From Gordionus sp. m RMFG-2023 (taxonomy: Eukaryota; Nematomorpha; Gordioida; Chordodea; Parachordodidae): a DNA stretch of 64,000 bases. Under the pieces are notes generated by a model. That model did no database searches. It was not told where the DNA came from and saw only the letters and a list, made by a program, of their open reading frames with translations. The position numbers were made by a program, and so were the translations under genes. The DNA lies in the NCBI RefSeq assembly GCF_954871325.1, contig NC_088775.1, positions 23,723,561 to 23,787,560 on the forward strand, in the 5' to 3' direction. Below, piece by piece: positions 54,590 to 64,000 of this stretch. Each line of letters begins with the position of its first letter. The first letter of the stretch is position 1.

Positions 54590-56950
54590 CCGTCATTTTT
54601 GATGGGCTTTCTACTAGTGCTAATAATTTATTGGCCCAACGTAATAACTTCTGATTTGTTAATAAACTTAAATCTCTGTTATCATATATCTTTATTAAAG
54701 GTTTATGGTCCGTTCGTATTATAAACTTACTAAATGGTTTTGGAATTTTTCTACGCCGTTTATTATTGCTTTAGCTTCTTTGTCTATTGTAGAATAATTC
54801 TTTTCAGTGTCTTGTAAAGTTCTTGAGGTGTATGGTATTGAAAATTCGTCGCCGTTATTTTATTTTTGCAGGAGTACAGCTCCAAATCCTTGGTTAAATG
54901 CATCTGTTTCTAATATTAACTCGAAATCCGGTATATAAAACTGTATAGTATTTTGTTCTTTTACCATTCATTTTGCTCTTTCAAAATGTATCATCTTTTT
55001 TATTACAATACCATTTATCATTTATACTAGTTATATTATGATATTCAGCTATAATTTCATGTAAGTTTGGTATGAACCGTTTATGATAGTTTAATATACC
55101 TAAAAATGATTTTATGTCATGTATATTATTTGGAGTTGAATATTTTTGCATTACTAATTTTCTTTTTATCTGGGTTATTCCATTTTCATCTATTATTAGA
55201 CCTGTGCGCCGGGCGGCCGTTGGCCGGCCGCCGATTTTTTTTGGTTACGCCGAAATACTTTTTCTTTCAAAAAATTTATTTTGCTAGTTTTGACTTTTGA
55301 TCCCGCATTTTGTAATTTTTCGAGGACTTGTTTTATATTTTCTAATGTTCTGGATCATTTTTTCCTGTGATTATAACATCGTCTAAATAAACGGATGTAT
55401 CTTAACAGTCAGCCAGTATATATCGTTGAAATAGTATTGGTGCTGTATCTATACCAAAAGGTAATCTTAAATAGCGGTAGTATATATTTTACCATTGTTA
55501 ATAATTCTTGCGATTCTTCATCAATACTCATTCTTTTTGATCTAATGTTGTAACTTATTTCCGCTAGCGATCTTTACGATTAATTCTTCAAACATTGGTA
55601 GAATTGATAGTCATTTAGTAAAAATTTATTCAATGTTACTTTGAAATCACCACATAATCGTAGTTCACCTGAAGTTTGAAGTACTAATACCATTAAAGTA
55701 CTCCAAGTTACTCTTGTTGTTGGTATATCTTTTTTATTTATTATTTAAACAATTCAATTCATTTTCAATTTCTACTTTTAATATCAACGGTACTATTCTT
55801 GCTGATAGAGTTATTGGTTTTGTATTTTCTTCTAATTGTAGTTTTACTGGTTCTACAGTTTTTATTAATCCTAATTTAGTATCAAATTAGCAAAATTCTT
55901 TATAATTTTTCAATATTTACGTTTCCATTATCAATTCCTGATCATATTGCCTTTTACCTTTGTTGGTCAAGATAGATCAAATTTTATAGTCCATGGAAAT
56001 CGAAATAGCGCTGCATCATTTGTTTTTGTAACTAATAAAGGAAGCCATTTTATTTTATCATCTAATTGAACTTTTACATAAGCTTCTCCCATAATTTTTA
56101 TTGTATTGTTTCCATAAGCTTCTCCCATAATTTTTATTGTATTGTTTCCATATTAGTTGAAGCTCTAACCATACTAAATTTTGGCCTCCCAATTTTATTC
56201 TATATTGTTGCATTAATGATGGTTACCTGAACCTTTCATATTCCATTCTATTTTCATGGTTGTATATTACCATAATTTTTGGGTGCTGTCTATATTTGTA
56301 GACTTTTTTTATCGAGAAATCACTATTGTAATTTGTACTGTAAACTTTTCCTCCAGTTTTACAAAACACGGCAAAGTGGTTTAATTTCTTAGATTTTCTG
56401 CACGTTTTCCCGTATGCTGGATAATTCCGAATAGCATGAAAATGATTACAAAAATAGCACGGTTTTCTTATTTGTGTGGTAGTTATTATAACCTTGAACT
56501 GGTTTTCTTATTATTTTGATTATTCATCTCTTTGATTTTATAAACCTATTATTTATTTCTAAGTCGGCCCGTTTTATCGCTAAAGTCATTTCTATAACCC
56601 TATTTTAGCTTAACGGTTGCTCTTCGTCTTTAGTATCTGGGTATCTTAACTGTAGTTATTTTTATCAATTTGCGACATCTTTAATCCAGCGTTTAATTGA
56701 TCACGAATTCGTCAATATTATCTTCAAATTCACATCTACGAACTAGTTCCTTTATATTTTTTAAATAACTCATTACTGATTCTTTTGGCCCCCGACTAAA
56801 TCTAATAAAAATAATTCCAAGAAAGAAGTTTCCTCTTCCTCTTTACGAAATTCTTTTAATGTAATTTTTGAAATATCACCCATAATTTCTAAAAAAAATA
56901 TATAATTCTATTTATATTCTTAAGCGAAGACCACGTTTTTTTTTATTTCG
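54590..56950 (-). mobile_element. Ty3/Gypsy fossil, gag end to RNase H
   Basis: Minus-strand remains of a Ty3/Gypsy-type LTR retrotransposon. From high to low coordinates: gag with a CCHC-like knuckle (about 56400-56480), a protease-like region, reverse transcriptase with the DD catalytic block (about 55370-55400) and RNase H (TDAFNQGFGAVLL near 54890, RTDHKPL near 54690). Its continuation is at 45400-45925. Broken by an estimated ten or more disruptions besides the large insertion; no LTR found. Clearly ancient compared with the hAT copies that keep perfect TSDs. Confidence 0.8.
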
Positions 56951-58041
56951 TTGCCAATTTTATATCTTTAAGGAGCATAATAAAATATATGATCAATAGT
57001 TTTTAAAATAAAGGTCGCGTTTATAAATATTCATAAATCCAAAAAGCATTATTCATTATCTATGAAATTTATTAATCTTATCATTCTCAAAATATATTAG
57101 AATTTTATCAAGTCGAGGTTTATAAAATTAAGATAAATAAATGTTCAAATTTTAAAAAAATATAACTCCAAACCCTCAGATATATTTTTTTAAAAAAGAT
57201 AGATAGGCCCCATTGTTTTTCCACTATATAGTCAGAAGTTACCCATTTTGCAAAATTTCTTCTAAATCATAAAATATAACACAAAATATTTCACTTATCC
57301 AATAAATCTGATTATTAGATGCCTTTTCTGTAAATTAAAAAAAGTGTCCAATAATTTAAATATAAATTACATAAAATAAATACACTCCCATTTAAAAAAA
57401 ATCGCACTTTATAAGCTCATTATTTTCTATATTTTAATCTATTATTTTTACACTGTGTTCCAATTCAACTGGTACTCTTTTGTTTTAGCGATAAATCTGA
57501 CAATACTAAATATATAATTTGATAAAATTTTACAGAGATATATAATTTGATAAAATTTTACAGAGAGATGGATAAATGATCATTTCTGCAAATTTCCTCA
57601 AATTCCATCAACAGAATCTAAGGTTATGCACATTCAAAGTTGTACAAAAACAAGATTCAAACTATCCAACATGTAAAAAAATTTTTTTAATTCTTTAAAT
57701 TTTACAATTTGACAAAAACTTGAAAATATTAAATTAATTTGAGTCAAATTTTGTACTTCAAAGCTTATGTTCAAATGGCCGCCATTAGCTAGAATATTTG
57801 CTCCAAGATCAACCCTTGATCAAACTATTCCATCATGTTGCATAATGAAAATTAAACTATTAACTTTGTATTGACATTTCCTTATTTTTGTGTATTTGAA
57901 TAATTGGCTTAACTTTTATTATTTTTATATTTTTTATAATTCTTTATTTTTGTGAAGCATTCAAATTGTACAAAGATTTTTTGTATATATACCGGTGATA
58001 TTTTGTAAGACATAATATTTTACAAATAAAACAATTAAATT
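56951..58041. other. AT-rich gap
   Basis: No gene recognised. GATAAAATTTTACAGAGA occurs twice (57513 and 57546), a ~33-bp duplication. The 5' LTR of the Ty3/Gypsy fossil should have been here but I cannot delimit it. Confidence 0.3.
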
Positions 58042-58437
58042 TACATTTCCATCATTAAGCTTCCATTTTAGCATGGGGCACCGCTGTATTTTATATTCTA
58101 TTTGATATTTATTATTGAATAGCCCGATCAAGATATTGCTAATAAAGAAAATGAAAACCCCATAAATATTAATAAAAATATTCCTATTCTATCTATTAAA
58201 AGAAAAAAAAGAAAAATGATTGAATCTGAAAAAATAGATTTACGTTTCCATCATTTAGCTTCCATTTTAGCATGGGGCACCGCTGTATTTTATATTCTAT
58301 TTGATATTTATTATTGAATAGCTAGATCAAGATATTGCTAATAAAGAAAATGAAAACCCCATAATTATTAATAAAAATATTCCTATTCCATCTATTAAAA
58401 GAAAAAAATTAAAAATGATTGAATCTGAAAGAATAAA
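58042..58437. repeat. ~197-bp tandem duplication
   Basis: Two near-identical copies, 58042-58238 and 58240-58437, sharing CATTTTAGCATGGGGCACCG, CTAATAAAGAAAATGAAAAC and AAAATGATTGAATCTGAAA. A handful of differences (for example TAGCCCGATC against TAGCTAGATC). The plus-strand reading has a basic run SIKRKKRKMIESE that may be chance. Confidence 0.9.
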
Positions 58438-58479
58438 AATATTAAAAGGTAAAATAATTTTATAATAAATATTACCTCG

Positions 58480-58960
58480 TCATAGTATCCTCAAATGAAG
58501 CAATTTCAATATTTTGATCATCAAGTGGGTTTTCAATTTCATTAAGGTATTGTGCAGCCTATTAAAATATATAATTTTATAAATAAAAAACTATTTTATA
58601 TTTTTGCCTTTTAATATTTTACATTTGTCTGTGCCAGTTTAAAACTTGACTCAGAATATTTGGTAATATTATCAACATTCTCTTTTAACCTTAAATATTC
58701 TTCAACATATAGTAAATCTTTACTTTTTATGTTGGTTGCCCCTCACCTATTAAAATTATAATATAATATAAATTTATTTTTTCCATATTTTTGTTGGGTG
58801 AAAGAATATAATTTATTAAATTTAGCCTTTACACGACTTAAATATTTCTTCTACACTTGATCATAATTCATATTTATGTTTTTCCTATTTTCTACAGAAT
58901 CTCTGAATTTTGCACCAGAGGTTCCTGTGCACTCTTATGCTTTCCATAAAATTATATTCT
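58480..58960 (-). CDS. Unrecognised minus-strand exon series
   Basis: Three coding-looking patches on the minus strand. About 58930-58800: GTSGAKFRDSVEN and KAKFNKLYSFTQQKY; 58743-58625: ATNIKSKDLLYVEEYL, ENVDNITKYSESSFKLAQTN, ending at a GTAAAATA donor; after a ~64-nt intron closing TTTTAATAG, 58558-58477: AAQYLNEIENPLDDQN, IEIASFEDTMTR, then a GTAATATT donor. The pattern (acidic, helical, lysine-rich, tiny introns) could be a Myb/SANT- or MADF-type accessory protein of a DNA transposon such as Harbinger, or a host gene. I do not recognise it and no start or stop is fixed. Confidence 0.4.
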
Positions 58961-59207
58961 GACACTAAAATATATCTATCTATAATATATATAAAAGGGT
59001 TCCATGTCAATTCAGCGAAACTTTTATCGCGAAACTTTTATCGCGAAACTTTTATCGCGAACGTCGATTATCGCGAATAAATTTTATAGCGAAACTTTTA
59101 TCGCGAATCCACATTAGCGAATATTTTTCCGATAAAACAATATAGCGAAACAAATATCGCGAATTTTTTATAGCGAAACTCTTATCGCGAAACCTTTAAA
59201 GCGAATA

Positions 59208-59408
59208 GCGCGATTGCGATCGCGATTTAACAGCTGATTGATTTTTAAAATCTGTTTATGAGATCAATTATTCTTTATTAAAATCATTATTTCTTAGATT
59301 ATCATTAAAATTTGAATTAAAGATAAAATTAATATTAACAAATAAAAATTGAACTCATAAACAGATTTTAAAAATCAATCAGCTGTTAAATCGCGATCGC
59401 AATCGCGC
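59208..59408. repeat. Perfect 55-bp inverted repeat, 201-bp hairpin
   Basis: Arms 59208-59262 and 59354-59408 are exact complements: GCGCGATTGCGATCGCGATT, TAACAGCTGATTGATTTTTA, AAATCTGTTTATGAG, with a 91-bp AT-rich loop. It sits in the left GCGAAA array. No mismatches, so it is far younger than the 4-kb element around it, or is kept identical by gene conversion. Could be a small foldback MITE. Confidence 0.9.
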
Positions 59409-60119
59409 CACTATGAATTCAAGGTAATCGCGAAAATTTTATAGCGAAGTCAATATCGCGAAACATAAATCGCGAAGACAATATAGCGAAAACTATTTCG
59501 CGAAATATAACGCGGCCTATTATTATTTTTTTATTTTTATTAAAATAATTTATTTTATTTATATTTAATATTAATGTTAATATTTTATTTTTCATTTCTT
59601 TTATTGATTATTTTTTTAATAAAAAAATGATATGCTACTATTGTATATTATTTTTGTTACAATTTATTAATGATTTTCACACGCCCAAAATTTTAAGCAA
59701 AAAATATTTTTTGAAGTTCAAAAAGATTTTATATTTTGATAAAAATTTTAAATCTTTTTTGAGGAATTCTTTTTGGAATATTATTATAAATAAACAATCT
59801 TTTAGGTGAAAACTTTTATAGTTTTTTTTATCATTTTTGTAAAATTATCTATTTTTTAAGTATATTAAAAGAATGGGTTTTCTAAATAATATTTTTTAAA
59901 AATATTTTTATTTAACTTATTTATATGTATATGATCTTTTTAAGGATAATAATTTAATCTGACAATTTTATTCGTCATTGAAGATGTGTTCTTGGCAATT
60001 ATCGGTTAATGATGCTTACCACCAAGTGAATGTATGGAAATATTTTAAATACCAATCTAATTTGCTAAATACCGACCAAAATTTATTAAAATGTAATAAG
60101 ACCCTTATTATTTAATATA

Positions 60120-60285
60120 TTAATACGGAATCACGTGCTCGAGTCCGGCCTTCTATATATCCTCCCCCCAAGGATGGAACCACCAAGTTAGAATAAGAAA
60201 AAAAATATGATCATTCCCGGGATTCGAACTCGGGAGCATAGGATAAGTAAGCCAAGCTCTTGCCTACTAGGCCATAGAGGCTTTC
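60120..60285 (-). repeat. tRNA-derived SINE-like sequence
   Basis: On the minus strand TGGCCTAGTAGG (60274-60263) fits the Pol III A box and AGTTCGAATCC (60230-60220) the B box, 33 bp apart. The 7-bp acceptor cannot pair, so it is not a working tRNA. Beyond it lies an unrelated body with CCATCCTTGGGGGGAGG and GGCCGGACTCGAGCACGTG to about 60120. Located between the two satellite blocks of the 4-kb element. Confidence 0.6.
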
Positions 60286-60399
60286 CAAAAATCACGATTT
60301 TTCAAATATATATTATAAATATATTTGGTAGTGCCTATCCAAATGAAAAATGAACAAAATTCAAATTTGATAGATGGTACCTTAAGGCACCAAGCGTAT

Positions 60400-60785
60400 T
60401 TTTAAATATATTAGATTTTTTTTACGGTAAAATATGTATTTTTAACATGTTAAATTAAAATTTTAATTAAGATGCACCATATAAAAGTGACAATTATCAT
60501 AATCGTTATTTTTAAAGTTTTTTAAATTTTTTTGACGGAAATCGGTTAAAATAAGTATTGTTAACATATATTAATAAAACTTCAGTGAAGATGTACCCTA
60601 GATAAGTGACAATTGTCATAATTCTTATTTTTAAAGTTTTTTGAATTTTTTTGATACAAATGGGTAAAAATATAGATTGTAAACTTGTTAAATTAAAATT
60701 TCATGAAGATGTATCACAGAAAAGTGACAATTGTAATAATCCTTATTTTTAAACTTTTTTTGACGTATATGGGCCAAAATAAGTG
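60400..60785 (+). repeat. ~113-bp satellite, forward block, about 3 units
   Basis: Units with AACATGTTAAATTAAAATTT, GTGACAATTATCATAATCG, TTTTTTTGACGGAAATCGGTT; two monomer types (TAAGTATTGTTAACAT and TATAGATTGTAAAC) alternate. Confidence 0.9.
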
Positions 60786-60975
60786 ATTCACAATCTTATT
60801 CCTTTAATTAATAAATTTTAATTCTACATTATAAAAATGTATAACCTTGCATCCACAGTTAGCAAATATTTTTGTAAACTTGTAACAAAATAGTGCTGAG
60901 TCTGAATTCAGGGTAGGATTATTATAGAAAGAACTTAAAAACCATATGAATATTATTTAATAATATGATACAATC
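60785..60975. repeat. Dispersed repeat, inverted partner of 32800-33010
   Basis: GATTCACAATCTTATTCCTT, CCACAGTTAGCAAATATTT, GAGTCTGAATTCAGGGTA and AAAAACCATATGAATATTA are complements of the 32.8-33.0 kb block. Confidence 0.7.
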
Positions 60976-61029
60976 AACATCCTATAAATTTAATGTTAAG
61001 ATTTTATTATGTTTAAAATGGATTACAAT

Positions 61030-62250
61030 CTATATTTTAGCCCATTTACATCAAAGAACTTTAAAAATAAAGATATAAAAATTGTCACTTTTCTCTTCAT
61101 GAAATTTTAATTTAGCATGTTTACAATCTATATTTTAACCCATTTGCAACAAAAATATTCAAAAAAACCTTATTAACAACGATTATGACAATTGTAACTT
61201 ATCTATGGTACATTTTAAGAAATTGTAATTTAACATGTAAGCAATTTATATTTTTGCCCATTTGCGTCTAAAAAATTCAAATTTTAAAAATAACGATTAT
61301 GACAATTGTTACTTTTCTATGGTGCATCCTCATGAAATTTTAATTTAACATGTTTACAATCTATATTTTTACCCATTTGCGTCAAATAAATTCAGAAAAC
61401 TTTAAAAATAACGATTATGACAATTGTCACTTATCTAGGGTACATTTTCATTGAAATTTTATTTTAACATTTTAGCAATACTTATTTTAGCCCATTTAAG
61501 TCAAAAAAAGTTATAAAATAACGATTATGACAATTGTCACTTTTTTATGGTACATCTTTATGAAATTCTAATTTAACATGTTTACAATCTATATTTTTAC
61601 CCATTTACGGTAAAAAAATTTTAAAAAAGTTTAAAAATAATGATTATGATAATTGTCACTTATCTAGGGTACATCTTCACTGAAGTTTTATTAAACATAC
61701 TAGCACTACTTATTTTATCGCATTTTGGTCAAAAAAATTCAAAAAACTTTAAAAATAATGATTATGACAATTGTCACTTTTCAATGGTAGATCTTCATGA
61801 AATTTTAAAGCATGTTTACAATCTATATTTTTACCCATTTACAACAAAAAAATTCAAACTTTATAAACAAGGATTATGACAATTTTAACTTATATCTATG
61901 GTACATCTTCACTGAAATTTTATTTTAACATGTAACAACTTATTTTGCCCATTTACGTAAAAAAATTGTAAAAAAACTTTAAAAATAATGATTATGACTA
62001 TTGTTGCTTTTATATGGTACATCCTAATTGAAATTATAATTTAACATGTTAAAAAATACATATTTTTGCCCATTAGCGTTAAAAAAATCTAATATGTTTA
62101 AAAATACCTATGATAATTGCCATATTTACAAGGAACATCTTCATGGAATTTATAATTTAACATCTTTACAATATAAATGATATTTTTACCCTTTTGAGTC
62201 AAAAAATTTCAAAAATCTTAAAAATAACGAATATGACAATTGTCACATTA
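61030..62250 (-). repeat. ~113-bp satellite, reverse block, about 10 units
   Basis: ACGATTATGACAATTGTCAC anchors at roughly 61180, 61290, 61405, 61520, 61635, 61750, with further diverged units to 62230. Two monomer types alternate: A with TTAGCAATACTTATTTTAGC and B with TTACAATCTATATTTTTACC. The last unit (62120-62240, ACATCTTTACAATATAAATGA) is the edge variant also found at the outer borders of the 14.9-19.2 kb arrays and at 28.0 kb. Confidence 0.9.
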
Positions 62251-62329
62251 AAATATTATCCTTAAAAAGATCATAAAATAACATAAATAAGTTAAATATA
62301 AATATTTTAAAAAAAATTATTTAGCCACC

Positions 62330-62800
62330 TCTTTTAATATACTTAAGAAATAGATAATTTTACAAAAATGATAAAAAAACTGTAAAAGATTTCACCTAAA
62401 AATTGTATATTTATAATAAATTTCACAAAAGAATTCCTCAAAAAAGATATATTTACAAAGAAGATTTAAAATTCTTATCAAATCAAAATATGTTCAAAAA
62501 TCTTTTTGAACTTCAAGAAATAGATAATTTTACAAAAATGATAAAAAAAAACTATAAAAGATTTCACCTAAAAATCGTATATTTATAATAAATTTCACAA
62601 AAGAATTCCTCAAAAAAGATATATTAACAAAGAAGATTTAAAATTTTTATCATAATATGTTCAAAAATCTTTTTGAACTTCAAGAAATATTTTTTAATTA
62701 AAATCTTGGGCGTGAAAATCACTAATAAATTGTAACAAAAATAAAATTACAATAGTAGCATGTCATTTTTTATTAAAAAACATCAAATAATAAATAATAT
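62330..62800 (-). repeat. AT module of right arm, partly duplicated
   Basis: Inverted copy of 59628-59885. Internally duplicated: AGAAATAGATAATTTTACAA with AAAGATTTCACCTAAAAAT occurs at 62345 and 62515, AAGAATTCCTCAAAAAAGAT at 62428 and 62600 (period about 170). Confidence 0.85.
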
Positions 62801-63075
62801 GTTGTTTTCTTTTAAATAAATGCATTCGCAATATATTTATTGTTTCGCGGTAATGCGCTCGCGATAATGACTTTGCGTAAACATATTCGCGATAAAAAAT
62901 TCGCTGTAAAGTGTTCGCGTAAAATGTTTTGCTAAAATGTATTCGCTCTAATAAATTGCACGGTTAAGGTATCGCGGAAATAAATTCTCGATAAACGACA
63001 TTCGCGATAAAAGTTTCGCGAAAAAGTGTTTCGCGATAAAAGTTTCGCTGTATTGACCTGATACGATATAAAATT

Positions 63076-63140
63076 GTCACACTGTGACAGTCACACTGTG
63101 ACAGTCACACTGTGACAGTCACACTGTGACAGTCACACTT
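63076..63140. repeat. 14-bp palindromic microsatellite
   Basis: GTCACACTGTGACA repeats about 4.5 times with no errors until the last unit. Each unit is almost self-complementary (TGTCACAGTGTGACA form), so the array can fold or cruciform. It starts 18 bp outside the 4-kb element. Confidence 0.95.
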
Positions 63141-63184
63141 TCACAAATTATAATATATATTTAAAAAATCGTTAATTTTGAAAA

Positions 63185-63255
63185 GTGTCTGTGGCCCAAT
63201 CGGCAAGAGCGTCGCTTACAAATCTGATGGACTTAGGTTCGAATCCCAGCAAAAA
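63185..63255 (+). repeat. tRNA-like sequence (pseudo-tRNA or SINE head)
   Basis: TGGCCCAATCGG (63192-63203) fits the Pol III A box exactly and GGTTCGAATCC (63236-63246) the B box exactly. Between them CTTACAAATC resembles an anticodon loop with TAC. The acceptor and T stems do not pair and the 3' end runs into CAAAAATTTTTTTT, so a working tRNA is unlikely; a SINE head or tRNA pseudogene fits better. Confidence 0.65.
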
Positions 63256-64000
63256 TTTTTTTTAATTAATCTGGCAAAATTAACCAAATAGAAGATACGA
63301 TTCAAAGTTTGTAGCTACTTTAAAATTCAAACTATTAAATAGGTATTCTTATTATTCTTATATTTTTAAATTTTTAATTTCTTTTAAAAAATATTCGTCC
63401 AATAAAAATCACCATAGAATCAAATCATATCAAACATTCATTCATCTTCCATTACCATAAAACCATCACTATCTTATACATCATCATATATATATATATA
63501 CTAAACTAACTGATATATTATAGATATTCTTACACAATTTTATATTAATATTACAATACATATATTAAATAAGTTTTTTTAAGGATTTTAAATATCAAAT
63601 AGGCAATGGAAGTTAAATTTTTTAATTTAATTTTTATTTTATTATATTTTTATATTCCTGCACAAAATAATTAAATACACTGAATACACACCTAATATTA
63701 TACCTATTCCTGAATATTTAGGGATCACTAGAACTTTAAATGCATCAAGTATTAATTCAAGAGGAATAAGAGATTTATTTAAATACTATTTTAATTCTTG
63801 AATTTATGTATAATTTATTTTATACCAATTCTATTGGGGAATCAGAATTTTCTCCTTTATTTGATGAGGAATGAATTAGAAATTTTCCTATCTTATGAGG
63901 TGTTATTTAAAAATTTATATTAATTTGGGGTTATTCTAAAATTTTCCATTATTTTTATAAAATATGTTAATGAAGAATATATTTAGTAATTTTAATTTAT
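63256..64000. other. AT-rich end of window
   Basis: (TA)n at about 63487-63500. No gene recognised. 63840-63900 contains several TGA codons in otherwise open text, which raised and did not support a mitochondrial-insert idea. Confidence 0.3.

Larger units (their letters stand above)
59006..63057. mobile_element. 4-kb palindromic element with GCGAAACTTTTATC-type ends
   Basis: Ends GTCAATTCAGCGAAAC and (reverse complement) GTCAATACAGCGAAAC. The first ~250 bp and last ~250 bp are arrays of GCGAAACTTTTATC, GCGATAAA, TATAGCGAA words, facing opposite ways. Inward in each arm: an AT module (59560-59890 and 62330-62800) and the ~113-bp satellite (60420-60780 forward, 61030-62250 reverse). No transposase ORF and no certain target duplication (GGTTCCAT against CTGATACG). 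A single-arm relative is at 27613-28740. Confidence 0.8.

Noticed and set aside
63185-63255. Functional tRNA gene
   Set aside because: A and B boxes fit, but the acceptor and T stems do not pair and the anticodon stem is short by about two bases.
63700-63990. Nuclear insert of mitochondrial DNA (several TGA where Trp would fit)
   Set aside because: No recognisable mitochondrial protein or rRNA text; AT-rich chance is enough.

Overview
The window is a very AT-rich eukaryotic (metazoan) intergenic region built almost wholly from transposable elements and tandem repeats. Coding remnants are hAT (BED finger, dimerisation domain), P/THAP9-like, PIF/Harbinger, RTE-like LINE and Ty3/Gypsy; several transposase genes carry GT-AG introns of only about 40-60 nt. 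No housekeeping gene, rRNA or intact tRNA was recognised. The TE set, AT bias and tiny introns suggest an invertebrate, most likely an arthropod; a sap-sucking hemipteran (aphid/adelgid-like) is only a guess. Layout: 0-1.8 kb, 3' part of an RTE-like LINE; 1.9-14.6 kb, decayed hAT-type non-autonomous elements, a 144-bp tandem repeat, an 0.8-kb foldback, a hAT relic between two 310-bp direct repeats, and one clean minus-strand ORF/exon (4676-5014) of unknown function; 14.6-19.5 kb, a 4.9-kb foldback element with a perfect 8-bp target-site duplication (TSD), its arms filled by a ~113-bp satellite, sitting in an old LINE; 22.5-24.1 and 29.1-30.8 kb, two hAT elements of one CAGTGGCGTA family with perfect TSDs, the second inside a PIF/Harbinger fragment; 24.7-27.6 kb, a 2.9-kb foldback made of ~300-bp repeats with a 9-bp TSD (Drosophila FB/MULE-like); 34.8-44.4 kb, four hAT elements nested one inside another (three perfect TSDs and one with two mismatches); 45.4-57 kb, a Ty3/Gypsy fossil split by ~8.7 kb holding a P/THAP9-like transposase, a dimeric tandem array, a small hAT derivative with a perfect TSD and a 3.1-kb palindromic hAT; 59.0-63.1 kb, a 4-kb palindromic element with GCGAAACTTTTATCGC-type ends and the same ~113-bp satellite inside. 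Main theme: unrelated transposon types here have repeatedly become giant inverted repeats, and one satellite, including a distinctive edge monomer, is shared by two element types with different ends. Nothing suggests the genes cooperate as a cellular pathway; their common biology is transposition, host-free parasitism by non-autonomous derivatives, and probably hairpin transcripts that could feed small-RNA silencing (inference).
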